This document shows positions 43,953 through 49,253 of a DNA stretch of 49,253 nucleotides, in pieces (the stretch's first letter is position 1; each line of letters opens with the position of its first letter). The stretch is from an uncultured Chlorobiaceae bacterium (GTDB taxonomy: Bacteria > Bacteroidota > Chlorobiia > Chlorobiales > Chlorobiaceae), in contig CAIXLG010000040.1 in the NCBI GenBank assembly GCA_903920215.1, positions 1 through 49,253 of the forward strand. Reading direction: 5' to 3'. Position numbers and translations under genes: made by a program. The notes below the pieces were generated by a model. The model saw nothing but the letters and a program-made list of their open reading frames with translations. It was not told the origin of the DNA and ran no database searches.

Positions 43953-44939
43953 TTAAGCAAAAACATCATACAACCATGAGTGCAATGAATATTTTTTATA
44001 AATATCAGATGAAACAGGCCTATATGGAACAGAAAAGAATTCTTTTTCAATAATAGGATTATTTCGGTCAATAATTAGAATATTTTGCTCATCATAAAAA
44101 TCATAAGATTTAATATTATGATTTGTGGTTACGAGTTTTCTTTTAGCACCAAGCATTTCTATAGGTCTTAGAGTCAAAGCAGATTGAGCTGGATGCTGAA
44201 TATCAAGCGATGCTTTAGATTTTGAAACAATATGAATAGTCTGATCAAGATTAAGAAGAGTTAGTTTAAATTCCTTTAACGAGGTCTTACGAATATTTTT
44301 ATCGTAAATATATTTCTTATAATACATAATACGGCCAGGAAAATACATATAGGAATAAAGAAGTAAGCCTTGATTAGAAATTTGTAACTTGATTTTATCA
44401 AGGACATCTAATCTATCTGAATGGATTGTACCAAAAAAAAACAAGTCAATTCCATTATGATGTTGATCTGCTATATCTTTATACTGATCGAGATAAAAAG
44501 TGGGGCGATATAATAATAATTGATTATCATTTACATCATTTATATCATAAGAGAATGCTTTATCAAAATAAGGTATTATTTTTGTTGTGTCGGTATTAAC
44601 TATTGAGTCCCATAAATACAAAATAAATTTAGCATAAGGAAATGCTTTTCTTAACGCTTGAACAGAAGAAGGGTGAAAAGCCTCAGCTCTAATTACTAAA
44701 ACATAATCATACTGAATATTAATATTTTCTGCAATAACATTATTTATATAATAATTAAAAGGGATATCTGAAATATTTTTTGATACCCTTGTAAATATTT
44801 TCCCAAAAACTGTTACTGATGGCCTTTCATTATATACAGTTACATCAGCTTCTTGGTTTTGAATTTTTCTTTTAATTTCAGAGCCATATATTCCTTCACC
44901 ACCGGGCACGAAAAGTAATATTTTTTTATTTTTGAACAA
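43953..44939 (-). CDS. Putative glycosyltransferase (CgeB/capsule type)
   Basis: The 328-residue protein begins MFKNKKILLFVPGGEG (1-16). The central part FILYLWDSIVNTDTTK and a C-terminal half with SKASLDIQHPAQSALTLRPIEMLGAKRKLVTTN are typical of CgeB-like and related capsular glycosyltransferases, in which the latter block binds the nucleotide sugar. The acceptor is not known. AT-rich compared with genes below 43.9 kb. I would not name a specific enzyme. Confidence 0.65.
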   Translation of the reverse strand: MFKNKKILLFVPGGEGIYGSEIKRKIQNQEADVTVYNERPSVTVFGKIFTRVSKNISDIPFNYYINNVIAENINIQYDYVLVIRAEAFHPSSVQALRKAFPYAKFILYLWDSIVNTDTTKIIPYFDKAFSYDINDVNDNQLLLYRPTFYLDQYKDIADQHHNGIDLFFFGTIHSDRLDVLDKIKLQISNQGLLLYSYMYFPGRIMYYKKYIYDKNIRKTSLKEFKLTLLNLDQTIHIVSKSKASLDIQHPAQSALTLRPIEMLGAKRKLVTTNHNIKSYDFYDEQNILIIDRNNPIIEKEFFSVPYRPVSSDIYKKYSLHSWLYDVFA

Positions 44940-44966
44940 GAATATTTTAATTATTATTTTATTAAA

Positions 44967-45596
44967 TTAAATACTTTTAATTATTGGCTCCCATTTATTT
45001 TTATCAAAGTTAAACTTTTTTATTGGTTTAGCTGGAACACCCACAGCAATTGTAAATGGTGGTATATCTTTTGTAACCACTGAATTTGCACCAATGACGG
45101 AACACCTGCCAATTGTTACGCCAGGCAATACTGATACAGACTCACAAATCCAAACATTATCTTGAATAATAATTTCTTTACCATAAACAGGGCGACTACC
45201 AGAAATGTCTTCAGGGTACGTATCACTTTGACTTCCATCGAACAAACCATGATTTAAATCAGATATATAAACTTTACTTGCGATTAACACATTATCACAG
45301 ATCTTAACTTTAACAAGTCCAGCTATATGAACAAAATCATTTATTTCAACATTCTTTCCAAATTCAATTATTGAACCTTTGTGCAAATAAGGGTATGCCT
45401 CAATTCTACAATATTTGCCAATTGTTATATTTGAGCCGAAGTTAATATATTTTTTCCCTCGTACATCAAAAGGACGCCGTATTAGCCTTGCGGTTGGATA
45501 AAATATCTTTGTAAGTATTATGTAAAAAACAATTTTTATAACACCAATAAATCCATATAATTCTATTTTTGTAGGCTTGTAACGTGAATTAATCAT
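44967..45596 (-). CDS. Left-handed beta-helix (hexapeptide) acyltransferase
   Basis: The 209-residue protein has a short N-terminal hydrophobic stretch and then hexapeptide repeats (ITIGKYCRIEA, VEINDFVHIAGLVKVKI, NVWICESVSVLPGVTIGRCSVIGANSVVTKDIPP, the WcaF/maltose-acetyltransferase pattern). The likely catalytic His is in DLNHGLFDG. It acetylates or otherwise acylates a sugar of the capsule or O-antigen. It overlaps the next glycosyltransferase stop/start by 4 bp and is in the same operon. Confidence 0.85.
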   Translation of the reverse strand: MINSRYKPTKIELYGFIGVIKIVFYIILTKIFYPTARLIRRPFDVRGKKYINFGSNITIGKYCRIEAYPYLHKGSIIEFGKNVEINDFVHIAGLVKVKICDNVLIASKVYISDLNHGLFDGSQSDTYPEDISGSRPVYGKEIIIQDNVWICESVSVLPGVTIGRCSVIGANSVVTKDIPPFTIAVGVPAKPIKKFNFDKNKWEPIIKSI

Positions 45597-46735
45597 AATC
45601 CTGATATCTGTTTACATATATTTAGGTATTTAGACGCTCTGAGAGAAGCATTATCAAATTTAGTTAATTGGATTTGTCCATTTTTTATTAAGATTTTTTG
45701 TCTGTATTCACTAGTTATTATTAATAGTATTTTATTAACTATATCATCAACATCTAAAGGATCAAAATATAAAGCTGCTTCTTCACATATAGATCTTGCA
45801 AAGGATAAATTAGATGTTAATATGGGCTTTTCCATGATCATTGCCTCAGGATAGCTAGCAGAAAAGCACTCCAATAAAGTTGGCAAAAACAAAGCATCAC
45901 ATTCTGAATATATTTGAGGACAAAGATCAATTGGAATTCTTCCAATATTTATAATTGATTGTTTAGCTTTTTTTGTAAAAAATTTATCGAATATCTCACT
46001 GTCAATAGTTAATACAAACATGATAGACCAATCGGGTATCCTTTCTTTTATAACGGTGACGATTTGGTTAATTATTGTTAAGTTTTTATGACTCATAAAA
46101 GAGCAGGGTGATAATAAGCGATATTCATTATGCTCTTTTTCCTTTAGTAAGTTGTTGGATTTTTTAGTCGTGAAATTAAAATATACAGAACTACAGGTAT
46201 TGTTTACAGTGTAAACATTTTTTTTTGGAACGTTAAGTAGCGAAACAACCCTGTCAGATACATCTTGACTTTCACAAACATAATATTTTCCAGTATTTTT
46301 AAAATATGTTAAATGTATAAAACGTAAACATTTAATTTTAAGTAATTGCCACTTATTAATAGTTGCCCAGTAAGGAGAGTCACTATAAATATAATGTGGA
46401 TATGCAAACCCTTGTAAATGAGGCACTTTTGGCTTCCAATATGAAGGGCCAAATATTGTAAAAACAACATCAGGGTTTATTTTAGCTTCAATTTTTTTTA
46501 ACAATCTCCTTGTTTTAGCAGAACGTATAATTCCCGAACTCATTGGATGGTATGGGATTTCGTAGAAATAAAAATTTTCCGGAAATTCTATTTTATTTAT
46601 TTCAGTGGAAATTTTTTTACTGATCAGTATATAATATATATTGGAAGAGATATTAATAATCTCATGTAAAAAAGAAATTGTGACTTGAGTTGCACCTGTT
46701 GCATAAATATTAGAAGCATTAATAAGTAACTTCAA
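45593..46735 (-). CDS. Glycosyltransferase, group 1 (GT4-like)
   Basis: The 380-residue protein begins MKLLINASNIYATGATQVT. The C-terminal domain contains LLSPCSFMSHKNLTIINQIV, the IINIGRIP segment and the GT4-type EX7E-like region CDALFLPTLLECFSASYPEAMIMEKPIL, followed by ARSICEEAALYFDPLDVDDI. This is a retaining GT-B enzyme adding a sugar to a lipid-linked or polymer acceptor. The donor and acceptor are unknown. AT-rich. The start is close to a REP-like hairpin region at 46741-46860. Confidence 0.85.
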   Translation of the reverse strand: MKLLINASNIYATGATQVTISFLHEIINISSNIYYILISKKISTEINKIEFPENFYFYEIPYHPMSSGIIRSAKTRRLLKKIEAKINPDVVFTIFGPSYWKPKVPHLQGFAYPHYIYSDSPYWATINKWQLLKIKCLRFIHLTYFKNTGKYYVCESQDVSDRVVSLLNVPKKNVYTVNNTCSSVYFNFTTKKSNNLLKEKEHNEYRLLSPCSFMSHKNLTIINQIVTVIKERIPDWSIMFVLTIDSEIFDKFFTKKAKQSIINIGRIPIDLCPQIYSECDALFLPTLLECFSASYPEAMIMEKPILTSNLSFARSICEEAALYFDPLDVDDIVNKILLIITSEYRQKILIKNGQIQLTKFDNASLRASKYLNICKQISGL

Positions 46736-46740
46736 TTTTT

Positions 46741-46860
46741 TTCTCCAATGAAACTCCCTGCCGCAAGCAGCGGGGTATCTGTTTTTAGAAATACTAACTT
46801 TCGCCGCAAGCGGCGGGGAATATGACTCGTAAAGATTAAATCTTTATGGGATATACTCCC
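46741..46860. repeat. REP-like palindromic elements
   Basis: Two related units, CCGCAAGCAGCGGGGTAT (46761-46778) and CCGCAAGCGGCGGGGAAT (46804-46821), each form a small hairpin (GCCGC-aa-GCGGC at 46803-46814 is perfect). Between them and the next gene lies the palindrome TAAAGATTAAATCTTTA (46830-46846). This sits in a 161-bp intergenic gap of a capsule operon. The pattern resembles extragenic REP sequences, mobilised elsewhere by RAYT transposases; no such gene is in the window. Confidence 0.65.
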
Positions 46861-46896
46861 AGCAGCTTATTCCATGGTTGTCGATTAAAATAATTA

Positions 46897-47973
46897 TCAA
46901 ATAATGAAATTCTGGAACTTTTCACCTATTAATTCAGGAGAATATTTATTTATGTATTCTTTTCCATTTTTACCAAAATCTTTACACAACTGATAATTAT
47001 CAATCAACAATTCTAATTTTTTAGAAAAAAGATCATAATTGAATAAAGGCACAAGATACCCGCTAATCCCATCTATAACCATATCAGAAGGCCCAGCCAT
47101 ACAATCAAAAGAAACAACTGGCAAACCAGCAGACATTGCCTCTCCAATTACATTAGGAAAACCTTCAGAACTTGATGTAAATGCAAATATTTTACTACTA
47201 AGATAAAATTTATCAACATCTAGCCGATTACCCATCAAAATAACTCTATCGTTTGCATCAAGCTCATTAATAAGCTCCTTCAAATAACTAAAGTTTTTTT
47301 GTTTTAAGGCATCGGCACCAACTATCACAAGTTTCCACCCTGGTTTATTTATCTTTATAAATGTTCTGATAAGTTGATCGTGGTGTTTTGTCTCTATCAA
47401 GCGTCCTACGCTAAGAACAATATTTTCTTTTTTAATGTCTGTATTTGTATCAATAAAATGAATAGGATTACCGATAGTCTGTATATTTGAATATTTAAAT
47501 AGTAATCGATAAATTGACTCAGCCTTTTGTGTCTGAGTTATAATCCCCTTCGCACCAGGGTAAAAGAACCTCCGAAGTATATCATGTATTTTTCCATATT
47601 TTTTATCAGGCTGACATCTATCAGAAATAAAAACAGGATATTTCATACCATATAATGAAAGCAATACCAAACTGTTCCAGTATTCACCAAAACTTAAAAC
47701 TGAATTTGGTTTAATCGAAGAAACGATGCGACGAATAAATAAAATTGTTTTTATAGTGCTCCATAATTTCATATTATCATTGAACTTAAAATGCGGAGTA
47801 TGAACTGTAATATTGTCAGGAACAGAATAGAATATTTCTCGCGTTTTACCATATAACACTAAATGGACCTCTAAATCTGGCTGCCTACAAAAGTAATGTG
47901 CAAGCTCTGCCATCACCCTTTCCATACCTCCAGGCCCTATAGATGGAATAACCAGAGCAAGTCGTTTTATCAT
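46897..47973 (-). CDS. Glycosyltransferase family 4 protein (PglH-like)
   Basis: The 358-residue protein begins MIKRLALVIPSIGPGGMERV, the characteristic GT4 opening with GG(M)E. KENIVLSVGRLIETKHHDQL (about 183) and FAFTSSSEGFPNVIGEAMSAGLPVV (about 272), followed by SFDCMAGPSDMV, cover the donor-binding and E-x7-E regions. It resembles enzymes adding GalNAc or Glc units to undecaprenyl-linked glycans, but specificity is not readable. It overlaps the upstream gene by 4 bp. Confidence 0.88.
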   Translation of the reverse strand: MIKRLALVIPSIGPGGMERVMAELAHYFCRQPDLEVHLVLYGKTREIFYSVPDNITVHTPHFKFNDNMKLWSTIKTILFIRRIVSSIKPNSVLSFGEYWNSLVLLSLYGMKYPVFISDRCQPDKKYGKIHDILRRFFYPGAKGIITQTQKAESIYRLLFKYSNIQTIGNPIHFIDTNTDIKKENIVLSVGRLIETKHHDQLIRTFIKINKPGWKLVIVGADALKQKNFSYLKELINELDANDRVILMGNRLDVDKFYLSSKIFAFTSSSEGFPNVIGEAMSAGLPVVSFDCMAGPSDMVIDGISGYLVPLFNYDLFSKKLELLIDNYQLCKDFGKNGKEYINKYSPELIGEKFQNFII

Positions 47974-48986
47974 AATGTTATTAGTAATCTTTGTATAACA
48001 ATTTCAGGCTTAATATAATTGTTGTAATATGCATAAGCGCCTTGCTCTAATCTTTCTCTATACGAATCATCATTAAATATTTTACGTATCCCCTCTTTTA
48101 GATCATTTTCATTATAAACAAAATGAATATTTATACCATGTGTCATAGGAACTGGCATTTCATTTGATAAAGGTGTTGATATTATTGCTTTCCCTAATGC
48201 CAAATACTCTCCAAGCTTCCAACCATGGCAATCCCATACCGCTGGCGTATTAAAACAAAAAACAGATTTTTTCACATTTTTTATATAATCTTTTAATATT
48301 ATATATTTTGTACATATTATGTCGCTATATTTCTGATATTCAATATGAGATGGCTTAGCGAACACCCCGCCATCAAACTTTACTCCAAGATTTTTACAAT
48401 AACGAATATATGTTGCTCTAAACAAATTTGTTTTTTCTATACAATTCGCATGATCCCATAAACTTGAAACAAAAAATATATAATTTTTATCACTTGATAC
48501 AGGCTTATATATATTATATGAAACGCGTTTTAATTGCCAAATATAGCCGGATAAAAAAACCCTAAAAGAAACTCTTAAATAGGGAAAACTTTTAATATAA
48601 TTGGAAATACAATAAAATATTGTTTTACTCAATCCATAAATCTTAATACCAAAACCAGGACCAATTGCAATAATTTTTTTATCATATTTATCAAGAGCAC
48701 TAATGTTGTAATTTACTTTTCCATATACATCACACCATTCATAAGCCTCTTTACTTATATCAATTTTATCTCTATAATCAATGATTATTTTATATATTTT
48801 ATTATTTTCGCATACGATAAATGCAAAATACTGATCAAAAGCAAATGAGTTTTCATCTTGTTTTAAATCCTTAAAATACTTTATTGAATATTTAACATTA
48901 TTTTCTCCATAAGTTTCAAACAAACCCTTTAGATAGAATGAGGCATACACTAATCTAGCTCTTGGATCAACAAAAATTTTTGCCAT
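47970..48986 (-). CDS. Glycosyltransferase-like protein (capsule)
   Basis: The 338-residue protein is strongly AT-rich and begins MAKIFVDPRARLVYAS. The C-terminal half has FVSSLWDHANC, FCFNTPAVWDCHGWKLGEYLALGKAIISTPLSNEMP and HFVYNENDLKEGIRKI, consistent with the donor-binding part of a GT-B glycosyltransferase. The N-terminal half is not recognised. It is the first gene of the capsule operon inside the window, with a 4-bp overlap into the next gene. Confidence 0.65.
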   Translation of the reverse strand: MAKIFVDPRARLVYASFYLKGLFETYGENNVKYSIKYFKDLKQDENSFAFDQYFAFIVCENNKIYKIIIDYRDKIDISKEAYEWCDVYGKVNYNISALDKYDKKIIAIGPGFGIKIYGLSKTIFYCISNYIKSFPYLRVSFRVFLSGYIWQLKRVSYNIYKPVSSDKNYIFFVSSLWDHANCIEKTNLFRATYIRYCKNLGVKFDGGVFAKPSHIEYQKYSDIICTKYIILKDYIKNVKKSVFCFNTPAVWDCHGWKLGEYLALGKAIISTPLSNEMPVPMTHGINIHFVYNENDLKEGIRKIFNDDSYRERLEQGAYAYYNNYIKPEIVIQRLLITL

Positions 48987-49097
48987 ACGTATATTTTATC
49001 AGTGTATAAGCGCTTAACAGAAAATGATTCCGTATAATAAGGCCCTATACTAAACGGAACCATAAATACATTATGACGCTAAGTAACCTGGAATTAA

Positions 49098-49253
49098 CTG
49101 CCGAAGATTACGTTTCTGGGCTTTACCTTCTGTTCACGGCAGGCTGTTGGTAAAAATGGAGTCTGGTTTACAAATTTTTTACCGGGGGTAAGCCGTGATG
49201 CTCTGCGACACATGAGGCAAACCATCAGAAGGTGGAAGCTACAGTTCAAGAAC
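49098..49253 (+). pseudogene. Group II intron reverse transcriptase/maturase, fragment at window edge
   Basis: A + strand frame, preceded by a stop at 49095-49097, reads ITFLGFTFCSRQAVGKNG and then FLPGVSRDALRHMRQTIRRW up to the window edge. This matches the end of the reverse transcriptase domain (FLGFTF...R) and the maturase X-domain start (ALRxMRxxIRRW) of group II intron proteins. The N-terminal domains are missing because nothing in 48987-49097 encodes them, so it is truncated at its 5' end. The ribozyme part is not visible here. It may continue beyond the window. Confidence 0.7.

Overview
The window looks like chromosome from a green sulfur bacterium (Chlorobiaceae, Chlorobium/Pelodictyon group). 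This is judged from recognisable protein families and their arrangement: an Hdr/Flx redox cluster with a fused HdrC-HdrB, a MurB with a C-terminal extension, a Bacteroidetes/Chlorobi-type DUF3127 protein, and moderate GC with many starts lacking strong Shine-Dalgarno sequences. No rRNA, tRNA or CRISPR array was seen. Species assignment is inference.

Left edge (1-2900): the tail of an IS transposase abuts a truncated alpha/beta-hydrolase gene, followed by a secreted TPR protein, a VIT/CCC1 metal transporter and an iron-sulfur flavoprotein. A 580-bp non-coding region with a perfect 14-bp inverted repeat precedes the main energy-metabolism locus (3392-10266): hdrCB, hdrA, flxD (mvhD-like), flxC, flxB and flxA, all on +. 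Together these encode a complete predicted soluble NAD(P)H-linked, flavin-based electron-bifurcating heterodisulfide-reductase-like complex. A MurB fused to a CBM9/DOMON-like domain converges on flxA, with a 6-bp overlap.

Middle (12 to 35 kb): mostly housekeeping and envelope genes. They include a SecB-like protein, a nitroreductase, a hybrid histidine kinase with a 1013-aa CheB-CheR-PAS fusion, tatC coupled to an esterase, coaE, an iron superoxide dismutase with a strong terminator, a DUF4292 lipoprotein, an RlmI-type methyltransferase, a deoxyribonucleotidase with a small coupled ORF, and a 1218-residue single-chain FAD/Fe-S dehydrogenase (YdiJ/GlcD-GlcF type). A DNA-metabolism group follows: a DnaQ-like exonuclease, a DUF3127 OB-fold protein with an SSB-like acidic tail (DDDCPF), and RecQ. 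Cupin and YdcF/DUF218 genes end this part.

Right part (35 to 49 kb): an accessory and envelope region. A lone phage-type HTH gene is followed by an 18-copy heptamer repeat. Next is an exosortase operon (epsD-like with a membrane domain, exosortase, epsI) whose upstream member is a decayed PEP-CTERM substrate gene. A truncated SGNH-acyltransferase remnant follows, and then an exopolysaccharide/capsule operon: ATP-grasp, FemAB-like, DegT-like aminotransferase, initiating sugar transferase, glycosyltransferases and a hexapeptide acyltransferase. The genes from about 43.9 kb onward are visibly AT-rich, suggesting lateral acquisition. REP-like hairpins interrupt this region, and a group II intron reverse-transcriptase fragment lies at the right edge. 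PEP-CTERM/exosortase sorting and exopolysaccharide synthesis are commonly linked in Gram-negative bacteria, so the right 14 kb can be read as one cell-surface locus that has suffered local decay.
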